A DNA stretch of 59,553 bases, taken from contig JAKMXF010000039.1 of assembly GCA_024704765.1 (NCBI GenBank), forward strand, positions 1 through 59,553, in the 5' to 3' direction. Position 1 is the stretch's first letter; each line of letters opens with the position of its first letter. Below, piece after piece: positions 32,947 to 45,400 of the stretch. The notes under the pieces are model-generated. The model was not told the DNA's origin, searched no databases, and saw only the letters and a program-made list of their open reading frames with translations. This DNA comes from Oopsacas minuta (Eukaryota > Porifera > Hexactinellida > Lyssacinosida > Leucopsacidae). A program made the translations under genes and the position numbers.

Positions 32947-33027
32947 GTGCGAATTGTCGGTGGTGCGAATTGTCGGTGGTGCGAATTGTCCGGTGCGAAT
33001 TGTCGTGGTGCGAATTGTCGGTATCCG
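32947..33027 (+). repeat. Short tandem array of GGTGCGAATTGTC units
   Basis: Five copies of GGTGCGAATTGTC with spacers of zero to four bases (CG, GT and similar), total about 80 bp. It is a minisatellite: the units vary in length and have no unique spacers. Confidence 0.9.
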
Positions 33028-34518
33028 AGTGCTATATAATCTATACCAATAAAAGAAAGTATTCCGTGTATGTATGTGTATATACATGGTACTATGTCCA
33101 GGATTGATGAAAAAAACTGGAAGGCCCCCAAGGAATGATTTTGGCATGGCTCCGACAAGTTTGAGTCTTGGGTGAAAATTCAAACCTATTACGAAATTAT
33201 GAGATAATTGTCAACTTTAGGGAATTTCGAAAAATCACATTCCTAGCCACTGCACAGAATAAAACATGATGGAAGTTTGAAATTTGAATTACAGTTACCC
33301 CACAATGGGGCAAATGTACTGACATCACAACTTTGAACAACTACAAACTCATCATAGGATTATTACGTCATAATGACTGTACAAATAAACCAATCCCCAC
33401 TTTTCGATATTTTGAGGATTCCATAATTTTTGAGACATGAAGTGCCAAGATTAATAACCTAAAGATACTTAAGAGGTCCTTTATTACCACAGAAGGCCAT
33501 TAAAGTGAAATTGGATAGCCCATGGATAATACACCAAAAATTTCCCCCGAGGCACTTAGTGCTGAGTACATCCCGTTGCTTATTGACCAATGGATGAAGA
33601 AATGTAGCTGTTGAATACTTAAGCTAACCTGAAGCCCCTAACCTGTCGCGAAGCGACCTAGGAAGCGCTAGTGAAGATTATTCATAAAGTTTTACAAAAA
33701 TATAACCAATACAATAATAGAAGTCTACAAAGTGTAGAATCTTTCTCTTTCAATATGGGTGAATGTTGGTGCTTTTGCCTTCTTAATTTATTGCTAGAAG
33801 CCAGGTACATTAAATAACTACCGTCCTGGTTTCACTATCCATCTGCGGTCCCTCTAAAAATGCTTCGCGTCCACTAAGGACCGCGCACCACAGTTTGAGA
33901 ACTCCTGGTTAAGAGTGTGAAATTCTTAGGGTAGATGATCATCGAATTAATCCATGTAGTTTCTAATCTTTTTGACCAATAAAATTGATCTCGAAATCTG
34001 GAATTTTGATCATTTCAGAAATCAAAGAGGGCAAGAAAATAGAGGCAAAAGAACAAGAAATGCATCAGAAACTGAACATTTGTATATGATTAAGGTAGCA
34101 AAATACGATGCATAAAAACAATAGTTTTGGATTTAAATTGAATTAGGGAGAAACAAGTAATGCAAGTAGGAAAAAATGCCAGGCGGGAAAATACCTGATT
34201 TGAGTGTACTATTAATTTCAAACTTAAGCTTTTCGATCTTTGTTTATTCGTAGAAGGACAATGACCAAATGTTATAGATCTAACAGAGTCCATTCATAGA
34301 GTGAAAATTGTGATACATTGCAGGGTCGTAGCCATGAAAAAACAAGTGATCCTGTTAGATACAGGAAAACAAGTTCATGTGGTCAGGTAAAGATCTATAT
34401 TATAGGGGTGTCGGAAATGCCGCGATTGCCGCTGCAATAATTTCCAAAATTGTATTATCTTGCAATTGTTAAATGTTTGTAACTTGTGAAAGATTCTTGT
34501 AGAGAAGGAATATGGATA
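33028..34518. other. Non-coding repeats, no gene seen
   Basis: Between about 33185 and 33600 the sequence (ACGAAATTATGA, TAATTGTCAAC, AAAATC) loosely resembles 43795-44300, so it is probably a dispersed repeat. A hAT-like end (CCAGGAGTTCTCAAACTGTG on the minus strand) finishes near 33908. No coding region was recognised. Confidence 0.45.
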
Positions 34519-34520
34519 TA

Positions 34521-36525
34521 TAATGGAACCCACTTAACGGCCAACCCAGAATAGGAGCCAACTCGATTTACCGGCCACTTTTTAAAGTCCCGTTTAATAT
34601 ACTACAGACATTAATATTAATTTATTTCAGAATTCCGACCACTCCGCTATTCCGAATTATGGCCATACTTTTAGAACGAAACCCTATTTTAACCTCAAAA
34701 TTACGACCAATCTTAACAATAGGAATCACTATTGGATGTTTGAAAACGAGAACAATTTCTTGACAATTCAATAAGAATACATTGGATTATATACATATAA
34801 ATGCAAAGCAGATTAATGAGACAGTAATTCATACGTTATTAATGGCATCGAGCAAACGTAATGAGTTGGATCCCAAACAAAAAAGTGGAGTTAATTCATA
34901 ATTCTTCTGGACAATGGCATCGGCAATTGGCAATAAGATTCAATATAGGAAAACCCAAGTATCTTCCATACTTAAACGAAAAACAGAGTATTTGACCGCT
35001 TATGAGGAAAATCAAAGAGGAGACAGAAAGCGGCATTGCTATTCCAACGAATTTAATGTACTAGATACTGCTATGTGGGATTAGTTTCAATCTGCTCGTT
35101 CAAAAAACATACCCGTCTCCGGGCCCTTGATTCAAGAAAAGCTTTAGAATTCTCAGCAACTTTAAAGATTGGCGAATTTAAAGCTTTAAAGGGCTGGCTA
35201 AATCGTTTTAATAAACGTCATAATTTAGTGTGAAAAATAAGTGAAGAACGGAGATCAGTAGTGATACTACAGTGATAGAATGGAAGGAGAGATTGCCATC
35301 ATTAATTACAGGTTGTCAATTGCAAGATATATTCAACATAGACGAGACGGGCATATTAATCCGTACCCATCCAGACAAGACTATGCATGAGCGGGCTAAA
35401 AGATGTGCTGGAGGAAAATGCTCGAAAGATCGAGTGACTTGCTTACTTTGCGTTAATGCGTTGGGAGACTTTGAGCAGACATTAATTATTAGACATCTCT
35501 AAATCCCAGATGTTTTCAGTACATTCCATCTTTCATTTTCCCGTAACATATCGTGTAAATAAGAAAGCTTGGATGACTAGCGCACTGTACAATGAGTGGT
35601 TAAATGCTTTTAACGCCAAAATGCGTAATCAAAATCGGTATAACCTAGTGATTTTAGATAATGGATCATGTCACCAAGAGGAGCTTCTTTCACCAACATA
35701 AAATGAATATTCTTACCAGCAAATATCACTTTTGTTTTACAGCCATTCGATCAAGGTATTATCCAGTGTATGTAATTGCATTATAGAAAACGTCTTCCCC
35801 GTTGTGTGCTAAACGAGATCAATAATGGTTGTGGGACTGGAACAGTAGGGAAAAGCATTAACATCCTAGATGCTTGCCACTGGATAGCAGCTGCAGTAAA
35901 GGAAATACGTCCTAGTACAGTACAGAAATGTTTTCAAAATGTGGAATAAATTTGAATTTAGAAGATGATGCAGCAAATAACGAAGATGAAGAAATGCTAA
36001 CACTAACGAAATTGCTCAAGATTTACTCAGAGCAAAACATTTGTGATAATGTTATTGTTGATCCTCAATCATATGTCAACATGGATAGTGAAATTCAAGT
36101 TGATGACAATTTAGAATGAGAAAGGGAATCGTATATTCTAGAAAACTTCCAAGAAAATGAAACATAGGAATATCTCTCTGACGAAGGTGAACCAATTGAG
36201 CACCCAGAAACCGGATAATTTGCTTTCAGCGATGCTTTATCCTGGTTCACGAATCTCAAAGTATTCTTGAAAGATAAGTCAATGAGTGATTACCTTACTA
36301 TGATTCCTCTTTAGAAGATAGAGTTAACGAAAAGGCCATTTCGGAACGTTTTTAGAGAGCAACAATCAAAGTTAGATGCATATTTTAACTAATAATTATG
36401 TAATAGCATGTTATAAATATTATAGTATGGTAAATATTAATAGAATATAGTTTCTTTCAAAAGGTTTTACAATTACGGCCATTTTTCTCGGTCCTGAGGG
36501 TGACCGTATTTCCGGGGTTCTACTC
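34521..36525 (+). mobile_element. Tigger/pogo element, degenerate
   Basis: The left end TAATGGAACCCACTTAACGG follows TA at 34519. The right end, on the minus strand, reads AGTAGAACCCCGGAAATACG, ending near 36525 before TA. These are worn forms of the CAGTGGAACCC pogo/Tigger end. A plus-strand DDE_1-type transposase relic fills the interior. About 2.0 kb, normal for Tigger. Confidence 0.8.
34842..36119 (+). pseudogene. Tigger/jerky-like transposase pseudogene
   Basis: Starts MASSKRNELDPKQKSGV at 34842. It continues through a CENP-B-type DNA-binding region (KTQVSSILKRKTEYLTAYEE, then FKALKGWLNRFNKRHNLV near 35175-35230) with stops in between. The DDE part is clear: LQDIFNIDETGILIRTHPDK (about 35320-35380, first catalytic Asp), CAGGKCSKDRVTCLLCVNA, WMTSALYNEWLNAFNAKM (about 35570-35625) and LVILDNGSCHQEELLSPT (second Asp, about 35645-35700). 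The usual DNAPSH has become DNGSCH. An acidic tail ends at 36119. Several stops and frameshifts make it inactive. Confidence 0.85.
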
Positions 36526-37964
36526 TATATGATATCATAAACAGAATTGATAAATCCTTTGAGTGACAACTGGGACGGTCAAATTCTAAAAGTCTTTGTA
36601 TAGAAAATTTGAATATTATCTGAAGAATCACAATAATTAAATTACGTCACCAAATAAAGAGAGGTTAATGTGATCATTTTTATAACACAGTGGGAAGTGA
36701 TGGAAACCTCTCAATATTTTGAGAACACAGAAATATCCCCTAGAGCGAGAATCTTGATATGTTAGAAGCATACCTTATCTATACTACGCAGTCATGCTAT
36801 ATTTCATAAAAGTAAACCTGTACCAAGTTCAACCCAAGGGCTTTCTCATAACATTGTGCCAAATCAGACTGAAAATGAATCTACCATGCTCAATGATGTA
36901 TAATCTACTTAATGAGCACCTCCAAGTCGATTAAACTTTTCACGACGCCACCGCCAGAAACCACACTGGAATTTCTTCCAATCATCTACTTGGGACGTCA
37001 TCGCGAGAAATCACACCAGAATCTTGCTAAACATACATGTAGACTCGAGAAACCCACATGAAATGTATTATCAGTTCATGATAAATGCTTTCTAAGAAAC
37101 CTATTTAATAACGTATACAATTCAAATGGCTTCACATTTTATCATTATGACGTCACTGCCACAAATCATAGTGACTATCAAGTTCAACTTCAAATTAGAT
37201 TCGAGATACACTCATATAATATTGTGAATTGTAAATTTATCCGAAATGCTCCCGAAATCGTAGAAGCAGGGTTATGAGAAACATAGGGTGCATGTTTTTT
37301 GAATACATAATAGTAACTAAATTTCACAACACATTTCCAGCATTCTGATAATAGTAATCATCTTGTTGCTTTGTGACCCTTTGGATTCCAAAGGGAAACT
37401 GTTGGAATACGCAAGTGGGAATAGGATGGGAAAGGGAATTGAAATTCAGTTCCTAGGGGAACCGTGGTGTGTACTGTGGAATGACACGCTGATCCTTCTA
37501 TAATTCTCCAAATGAACACGATTCAAAATTCATTAAAATTATCAAACTTGAGGAATTCACAAATCTGTATTCAGTTCTTCATGGAATTCAAATATTCGAG
37601 GCGATATTAAGATAACCTTGCTTCAATAAACGATTAAATTCTAGTTAGTCAGTATAATTGGGTTACAATATAATGGTAAATTCACCTTAGGGAAATATAT
37701 GCACAAAATATAATATCTACGCTCTCCAATCAGCAAACATCGATGATCCAGAATGGAATGAAAAATGAAAGACGAATGGTCCTAAAGCAACAACACTTAT
37801 TTATCAGAATGCTGAATGAGTGTTGTGAAAATTTAGTTACAATAAATGTAACAAAAACATCACCCTATGCCACTCATAACCCTACCTCTACGATCACCGA
37901 TAGCAATTCGGATCAATATAACATTCACTGGTAAAAAGGTTACGAGTATACCTCGAATCTACTA
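36526..37964. other. AT-rich repeats, no gene seen
   Basis: Phrases such as GACG(T/C)CAC-GC-AGAAATCA recur at about 36935, 36995 and 37150, suggesting a decayed internally repetitive element. A patch at 37380-37465 (GGGAAAGGGAATTGAA) resembles the ends of the element at 54251-54513. No gene is supported. Confidence 0.4.
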
Positions 37965-38243
37965 TAAGTTGAACTAGATATTCAAATGTGATTTCAGGCG
38001 ATGATATGATAATGACGAAATGTGTAGCCATATTAATGATATAAGTTATCAAATATGTTCCTTAGGGTCGATTTAGCATACACTGATAAAGATTGAATGT
38101 GCATACATGGTGTCTAGATATAGGTTCAACCAGATATTCAAGGGTTATTTCTCGTGGTGACATCATGATAACAAAATGTGGAGCAATATGAATGAAGTTA
38201 TCAAATATGTTCCTTAATCCGATTTACTATACACTGATAATAC
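37965..38243 (+). repeat. Tandem duplication, unit about 150 bp
   Basis: The stretch GATATTCAA...TTATCAAATATGTTCCTTA...TATACACTGATAA occurs twice in a row (about 37977-38092 and 38131-38243) with substitutions. A third hint of CACTGATAA/TACACTG follows. It is non-coding. Confidence 0.65.
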
Positions 38244-38256
38244 ACTGTATACTTCC

Positions 38257-38492
38257 CAGTGTTCTCGCGAGGCCTTTTGGGGGGGCGCAGCCACCCCTTA
38301 TTGTGATTATGCACCCCCCTATCGTGTCTAAATAGACATAGTGTACCCCTCTATCGTGGATAAACAATGTTATATATTCACCCAAAAAACGGGCCATCAT
38401 CTTTTTTTCCTTAAGGGTGTATTTTTACGCGTATTGTGCACAGAGTGTGTACGGCGCACCCCCCCTATTACATAATCCTGACGAGAACACTG
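38257..38492. repeat. hAT-like MITE, CAGTGTTCTCG ends
   Basis: CAGTGTTCTCGCGAGG at the left and CAGTGTTCTCGTCAGGAT (minus strand) at the right. The interior is rich in C/G runs and GCACCCCCC-type repeats in both orientations. Flanking octamers ATACTTCC and ATATTCCA are only partly alike. Confidence 0.75.
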
Positions 38493-38498
38493 ATATTC

Positions 38499-38685
38499 CA
38501 GTGGTGTAGACAGGGTGGCGCAATTGGCGCTTTTGGGCCACCTCTAGTTTCTTTGCGCCAGGTAATGCACACTTGTTTTATGTTGCTCCAGGTAATGTCC
38601 CACAAGTGCTCCGATTTTGCGCCACTTATACCAATCAATGCGCCACCTATGCGCCAACACTAAGTCAATGCTAGCTACGCCACTG
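38499..38685. repeat. hAT-like MITE, CAGTGGTGTAG ends
   Basis: CAGTGGTGTAGACAG at the left and CAGTGGCGTAGCTAG (minus strand) at the right. GCGCCA/TGGCGC repeats fill the interior. It lies six bases from the previous MITE. A related right end (GGCTACGCCATTG) occurs near 41665-41677. Confidence 0.75.
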
Positions 38686-39388
38686 TGTACGTCTATCTCG
38701 AGAGTAAGTTGCTGATTATCTCGATTTTCAATTTGATCTCTTTTAGGGTCACTAACGGAATTGTGCATAACTCAAAAGGAAATTCTGTGGCGTAATTAAA
38801 ATTTCCCATAAAAAGAACTACTTAAAAGGAAAATGTACAACAACAAAAATTTACTACAACCAAAATGTTTTATTTGATAACATTCATTGTCCAATGATGA
38901 GACATAGAATTAATTAAGAAAAGTTCATTCCTCGCTAAGATATCAATACTAGAATTATGAATGACTTTGTTGAGCCAAGTTATGTTAGTTTGGAATGTAT
39001 CATATTAACATAAAGTACGTATGCTGTGTAACTATACCACATTTTCAATTATGCGATGTCCAGTTCATTGCCCAGTTATTTAATCATTACTGTCCAGGAA
39101 TGTCCAATATGTTTCTGAAATAATGGAAAATCTTCGATGAGCGCAAAGAATAAGAATTTTCACCTTGAAAATTTAATGGTGAATAGAAAAATGAACTATT
39201 CTTCTTTAACTGTGCATCTTGGGGGGCCAAAAACAAATTTCTACTGCATTGGTTTTGTACATTATGAGGTGAATTCCTGTCCCGATGAAGGCGCCTGAGA
39301 TGTGGCTATGTAAAAAAGCAACATGCCGGCGCCCTGTGGATTACTATGTAAGAAAGCAAAACAAATTTTAAAAATATATTTTTCTGAC
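38686..39388. other. Non-coding, 3' of kinase exon 1
   Basis: Sequence following the exon 1 splice donor on the minus strand; presumably intron. No further kinase exon is visible here or anywhere down to 32547, although exon 2 should follow in this direction. Confidence 0.5.
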
Positions 39389-39772
39389 CTTTTGCAAGTG
39401 CAAATGATTGAGGCCAGATACAACGTCTCTAATAACAGACATTAATTCGTCCTCAGATAATCCAAAACCATTCTCCGGATGATCAATGATATTGTATAAG
39501 CTACCACCTGTACATAACTCCATAATTATAACACGACGTTTACTAGAAAGTTCTGTTTCCATAGATATAAATTTCACGATATTATCGTGCATTGGAGTAT
39601 TTTTCAAAATGTCCAATTCTCTCCAGAAGGAATTAGTTTCCGTATTGAAAACCTTAATGGCAACAGAATTACCCGTTTTCATGTGGCGTCCTTTGAAAAC
39701 TCCACCAGTAGCCCCCTTGCCAAGAGAATCAATAGTATTCCAAAGATAATTATCCGATGAAGAATAATGCAT
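39389..39772 (-). CDS. TBK1/IKK-epsilon-like kinase, exon 1 (N-lobe)
   Basis: 128 codons from ATG at 39772. The kinase N-lobe is complete: glycine loop GKGATGGVFKG (residues 18-28), VAIKVFN with the ATP-binding Lys40, Glu52 of helix C in WRELDIL, the hinge IIMELCTGGSLYNII, and LSEDELMSVIRDVVSGLNHL. The sequence order matches the IKK-related kinases TBK1 and IKK-epsilon, which phosphorylate IRF-type, autophagy and cytoskeletal substrates. The exon ends CTG/CAC-TTG-CAA-AAG at 39389 and is followed by GTCAG, a splice donor, in phase 0. Exon 2 (45431-45689) begins in phase 0 with the expected next residues [10 protein letters not shown], but lies on the wrong side for a minus-strand gene. No promoter could be identified. 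Confidence 0.92.
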
Positions 39773-40496
39773 AGCTAAAAGAAATATTCAAGGGTTAAAT
39801 TACCTCAACATATTCATGGAAACCTGAATTCAAGGCAGTGCCAGTGCCTTAGAGTATAAGAGTGGTATAGGTCATGCAAATTTAAAAACGTATTCTGAGG
39901 TTTTCGATAGTGTTGATTAAAATTATGAAGTAATATGATAACCATGATTTATTAAATTTGCAAAAAATTGGCTTAATCAACCTTGTTGCCCCACTCTGCA
40001 TGTATTGCAATTTAGTGATGAACACATACATAGCACATACACATATGAATACGAATTGGATTCCAGATTATCCCGATAATATCATAGAGCACTTATGCGC
40101 GAGGGGTATGAAATTACGTGGGATCCATTCCAGTTATAAATAGGTACCATAGCTATACTAAATGCCATGATGTCCAACTTAATGTAGCACGTTAGCCCCA
40201 TTTTGCATCAATTTCCCCTTGCAAGCCAATTCTGTAAATCATTCATCACCTGAATTCAATGTTTAAATTTTAGCCTTGAATATAAAACTAGAGGACGTAA
40301 TTGGTTTTGCAGCAGAGTAACCCTTGCTGGGACAAAGCCTCTGCTTGAAAGTGTATCACAGACATCATGTAAGCTTGAGTTATCTATCCTTTAGCACTTG
40401 AAATCGCACCCTAAGATACTGACACTCATAAGTAATAACTGAATCTGAGTGATCTTGGTGGCTCTAAGTCTCTAACAGTATTGTCTTCACTATTAG
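39773..40496. other. Upstream of kinase exon 1, no gene seen
   Basis: Putative 5' flank or untranslated region of the kinase on the minus strand. No convincing TATA box, start-site motif or other gene was found. Confidence 0.35.
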
Positions 40497-40648
40497 CAGA
40501 CTTACCAGCCCTTCGTTGATAATTCCCTGGATTGAAATCTTAAAATCCCTGGATTTTTAACAATTTCCCTGGATTTACGGGCCCAATAATTGAATATATA
40601 AAATACACTTTATATTCTCCCATTTAGAATAATTCTAGTATTTATTAA
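40497..40648 (-). repeat. hAT family A 3' terminus at contig edge
   Basis: CAGACTTACCAGCCCTTCG and onward, matching 21970-22104 and 32404-32545 nearly perfectly up to the N at 40649. This is the third contig edge in the window made of the same sequence. Confidence 0.9.
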
Positions 40649-40649
40649 N
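40649..40649. other. Single N, probable contig join
   Basis: hAT family A terminus to the left; a Tn5 mosaic end begins 9 bases to the right. Confidence 0.9.
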
Positions 40650-40657
40650 CATATCAT

Positions 40658-40676
40658 CTGTCTCTTATACACATCT
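40658..40676 (+). other. Nextera/Tn5 mosaic-end adapter sequence
   Basis: CTGTCTCTTATACACATCT, an exact 19-base match to the engineered Tn5 mosaic end used in Nextera libraries and in the mate-pair junction adapter. It lies 8 bases inside the contig. This is a library artefact, not biology. Confidence 0.95.
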
Positions 40677-40799
40677 TATTCTATTTATGATCAGTTATGT
40701 GAATTTCTAGATCAGAAACATTTCTTCGAGACAGAAGAGTTTTCATCGATCTATTTCAAACTGAAATTAACTTATCTTACTGAAATCTTCTCTTACTAT

Positions 40800-41546
40800 A
40801 ACCTGAGTAATCTTAAGTTGCAGGGAGATGGGATTTTTCTTCAAGCGGCTATAGAAAATGTGACTACATTTCAAAATAAGTTGAAATTCTTTCGTATACG
40901 TATACTGAGCAACCAATGGAACATGTTCCCACGTGTAGAAGCAATTCTTTCTCTTTCACCACATCTTAAAGATAAATTTACTCCCCTTATTGAAGAACAT
41001 TTGATGAATCTAGTTACTGATTTTTCCAATCGCCTTTCGGACGTTACATCAATCCCTAAATACCTGCTAACCCCGATGGATATGTCACTGGAAGATATGA
41101 TGAACTTAGAAGACATCCTGGTAGGCGAGTTGTTATATTTACAGGCAAATGAGGAGGCAAAAGCTAAATATTCTTGTGCTAACAAAACGAAATTCTGGTT
41201 TTTAGTGAAGGGGATAGCACCAAATCTTTTCAAAACAACTGAAAGTTTGCTTTTGCTTCCATTTCCACAACATATTTTTGTGAGAAAACAATTTCTTCAG
41301 CAAATTTTCTTAGGTCAAAACACCGCAGGCAACTTGACTTCAGGGAAGATTTAAGGATACCAGCATCAAGTTATAGTCCAGATATTTAAATATTAGCATC
41401 TAACAAGCAATTGCAAGGTTCGCATTAATTACTGTTAATTTGAATTAAAAAAAACTAATTTCAAATTATTTGGGGAGAGGGGGGGGCCAAAAGGGAGAGT
41501 AAACTTCATGGGGGGGGGGAAGGCTAGAAAAGGTTGAGAACCACTG
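40800..41546 (+). pseudogene. hAT transposase 3' part with right TIR
   Basis: Open from about 40818 to 41354. LQGDGIFLQAAIENVTTFQNKL is followed by PHLKDKFTPLIEEHLMNLVTDF, MSLEDMMNLEDIL and ANKTKFWFLVKGIAPNLFKT, and then LLPFPQHIFVRKQFLQQIFL, the worn C-terminal dimerisation motif of ZBED/FAM200-type hAT transposases (normally FPSTYLVERGFSA). The coding part ends at 41354. A C/G-rich stretch and the right TIR (CAGTGGTTCTCAACCTTTTC on the minus strand) end at 41546. The 5' half is missing beyond the contig edge at 40649. Confidence 0.75.
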
Positions 41547-42219
41547 CATTATATTATAGCATTTCATTTTGTGTATTGTAAGAGTAAGTAAATAAATTCA
41601 CAATGACATAGTTTTGTCATAAGAATTTCGTGGGGGGGGCCATGGCGCCCCTGGTCCTCCCCTTGGCTACGCCATTGTTGGCAATTGTACTAAGGAGTTG
41701 ACTATGCCTTTTGTCCTATTAGAGTACATAGAGTAGCATTATGTATATTGACTCAGAATGTAACATTATGCATAATACCTAGGCATTTGCAAAATGCGTC
41801 TACCAACGGATTTGTTCTCTCTATCCGGAGTTCTTATTAACCGGACTGGTACCAATTAAATAATCACTAAAATCTAAAGAATAACCTCTGAAACTTAATT
41901 TTGTGTATTTTATATTATTTATTCGTCATACCTTGAAGTCCTTATTATCGCAGTTCAACTACATGTTCATGTATGTATGCATGTGCAGTGTAAAATCAAG
42001 TTTTGTGTTATTTCAATAGCACCACCACACTCGCAATCACACCAAGTATTAGTTGATATCACTGTTTCAAAATAAAATTCTATAGAAACCAAGTTTGCCC
42101 CTGGCATGTAAGAGCCCGTTATTTATGCGTATGCCTGCTGTTTTATATTCGTATACTGTATATTTCAATTTTCAACTCTTATTATTACATTCCAATAATC
42201 ATTTAGAATTTGTTAAACT

Positions 42220-42427
42220 AGGGCGTCCAATAAGTCCTGCGGGTGATATCATAGAATATGATACAAACACTACACACACTAATTCACTATAACATTAATT
42301 CAAAGTAATCCCCTCCTGCAGATACACAAAGTTTTAACCTTTCCACCGACTTGTAAAACACATTTCTGTACTCTTCTTCGGGGATGGATTTGAAGTAGTG
42401 GTACAGGCCCGTTCCGAGGGCTTATAA
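42220..42427 (-). mobile_element. Mariner-like element, 3' end only
   Basis: Begins AGGGCGTCCAATAAGTCCTG, a mariner-type end shared with 51494 and 53096. On the minus strand it is the C-terminal coding part and 3' untranslated region, closely matching 53096-53300. It stops at the N at 42428. Confidence 0.8.
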
Positions 42428-42428
42428 N
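42428..42428. other. Single N, probable contig join
   Basis: The left contig ends inside a mariner copy; the right side is AT-rich non-coding sequence. Confidence 0.85.
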
Positions 42429-45400
42429 TTACTTGTTGAATCAGAATGAAATTACTAATTTCTAGGTTTGAAACGATTGTGAATTCAATGATAATAAGGA
42501 AATACAATTCTGAGGGGGTAAAAATTTCATGCTATTTCCAGCAAAAAGCCCACTGTGCTTTACTTCATGTATTGTTAAAAAGTCAATATTATATGGGGAT
42601 AAAGAATGTGATGAGATAGTAGTAGAGTCATATATTTATATACTGCAAATAAAATGTACAAATAAATACCGTCCGCCGTCTTAGTTTCTGAAGAAATTCA
42701 GGATGAGAAACAATGAATAAATTGTATATGGCGTAATGTCAACTAGTCAAAGTTTTCAAATATGGGTCAGAATATATACTAGTTTGATGATTCTATTGGT
42801 ATTAATCGTCAAACTTAAAATTTCAATTGATTATTTCATAAAGTATATAAAGAATAGATTGTGGTTTGTAATTGAATAATAATTCCAATGTAAATAATAT
42901 TATATTTAAAATGAATGATTGTGTTTCAATAGCAGGGTGGGATCGATATTCTGATAGCAGAAAATGAAGAATTAAGATTCGACAATAAATTAGATAGTAT
43001 ATTTCTCAATTTTGATGCTCCGAAAAATAGCAGTTTATCCGCTTGCTCCGCTCGTATATGCAATATATATTTATAATTCTGTATTTGTGACAAATATTCA
43101 GAAGTGGTAGACCTCTTATGCAAAATAGAATTTGCTTGTACCCGGCACGGAGAATCATCCCTGCTAGAATATCGCGAGCCGCCTACGCTCATATTCGGCT
43201 ACGGGCCATGTTGTCATCAACCTCAATAATACGACTGGGTGGTGTACATTTGGTCAATCTCTTTGGGAAGGGATGCAGCCATATATCAGCGCAATGGATC
43301 GAGAAAATAGGTCATTCAACTGGCAAAATAGATCATTTTGAGGAGAGGGAAACATATATAAGCGGGAGTAACAAATGGGGCATTTTAGAGATAATAGGCC
43401 TCATACGATTGAGGTTTACCTCCATAAGTGGGGAATCCAAAAAATATTAGATTGATTTGTATTATCAATTTTTGTGCGATATTAGGAGAGAAAATATATT
43501 CATGGCTATGATGAATAAACATTCCTGGTTTCTCGGAAGAAAATCTCTTGCAAATAGTAATATTCAAATATCATTGAAAAACTGTCGTTGGAGGAAAAGG
43601 ATATACACATTGACTGAAAAATTTCTGTTTAGTGGAAATTTAACTAAAAATTCTAAATGGGGAATGGGAGTAATCTGGAAATTCTACACCCAGAACTACC
43701 TCACAATTAGAGGCTCTACGCCGAGAGCTGATTTTGGATAGCGGGGGATTTCGGAACTGGAAGGAACATGTTCGAGCTATGGAGAAAAATTAGCACTTAT
43801 GACGAAATTATGACGTAATAGTCAACCTTTTGGGTTTTCAAAAATCTCATTATTAATTAGAAAACAGTTAAATAGACTTTCTTACCAAATTCATAATAGG
43901 GCAACATGAGTTTTACATTTGGCCGACGTAATTGTTCGATGCAAGAAATTTATGAAGAAAATTTTATACCCTTCATTTGTGCCTATAAATCTAGTCGAGT
44001 GTACTGTTGTATTCACAATATTTAGATTTCAAAGCTGTCCGCAGTGTGCCCCAAACGGGAAATAGAGAAACGCCAAAACTAAAATGCATCAATTTAGACA
44101 CTAGGCAATATATCCCCTGATATGCATCGAATTGATCATATGTATAAGCCCGAAAAGAAAGCTATTTGATTGAAGGATTAGTTTCAAAAATAAAGGTAAA
44201 TAGATGTGACGTCATCCCAACTTAACATCCCCAGAATTATCATGTATGAGCTCCAAATCTGAAGACACATGAGTTGTAATTTCCATGAATATCAAACATT
44301 AATAATATATAATACTCATAATTTAAACGACTTCGCAAATAAGAATTAAATGTAGACAGCGCGGACACTTTAGTGCCTCAGGTTAGTTTAAGTAATCAAA
44401 AACAAGATTTCTCGCTGCATTTGGTCTATACGCGGAGGGACATACTTGGCATTGCATGCTTTTAGTGAATAAAATAGCAGAAAACGAGATAATCAAAGGG
44501 TAAAAAATAATTTGTATATTAGCTGGCCGATAAAAACAATAATAACAAAAGAAATACAGCCTGCCTTGTGAGTTTCCGAAGAAATTCTACATGAGAAACA
44601 GGTGCCTTGTGTTCTGGTTCCCAGCCATTTGCTAGTCCAAATTTTTCAATGTCCCAAATAATCATCTAAGTCGAACTTATCGGCTTATACAGCGTAAGCA
44701 ATATCGATGATTATTCTGAATTTTCAAAACGTTATTTGTGCCGGACTCTAATGATTTTTGAGGAGAATAATTGGTCCAAAAACTATTGTATATAACTGAA
44801 AGTCATCTGAAATTCTTCTTGATATATAACATTACCCAACGTTATCCATCCTTGGCATTGAAACCAAAAGTCCTCTGAAATTTTTAGTTATATTTTATGA
44901 AATCTTGGAAAGAAAGATTTGTTGCAAAATATATTCCTGGGATCATTGATAATTTTGGCAAACATATAATAACAAGCACTAATTTAGATTCGTATGGCAG
45001 GATAATGTATATGTCGGGATCTAGCTCCTAAATTGTATCGACAAAATAATAAAAAGATCATTGAAGAAGGGGTCATTGGAGCGAGTTGCAATATAGATTG
45101 ACAGTAAAATCGGGATAATGTGCAAAAAATTCCAAAAGAGTGCGGACAAATTCATAATCATACTATAATACACTTGTTTGCAGCATTATTATTGTTTACA
45201 TACAACTTTGGAAAAACCGTATACCTAGATTCTATATTATTAGTTCAATACTTTTCGTGAATGCAAAAGAAAATATATTGTAATCGTATCAATACTTTTC
45301 GGATAGGAGAGGGTGTGTGACAATATTGTAGTCCTAGAAAATATCCTCGATTGGTAGGAACAATAACCATAGATTGGGCAAACTGATATCTAAATTTCAC

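Noticed and set aside
32947-33027. Possible CRISPR-like array
   Set aside because: Repeats are adjacent without unique spacers of constant length, and the context is eukaryotic.
39486-39749. Plus-strand open frame over kinase exon 1
   Set aside because: Antisense shadow of a well-supported exon.
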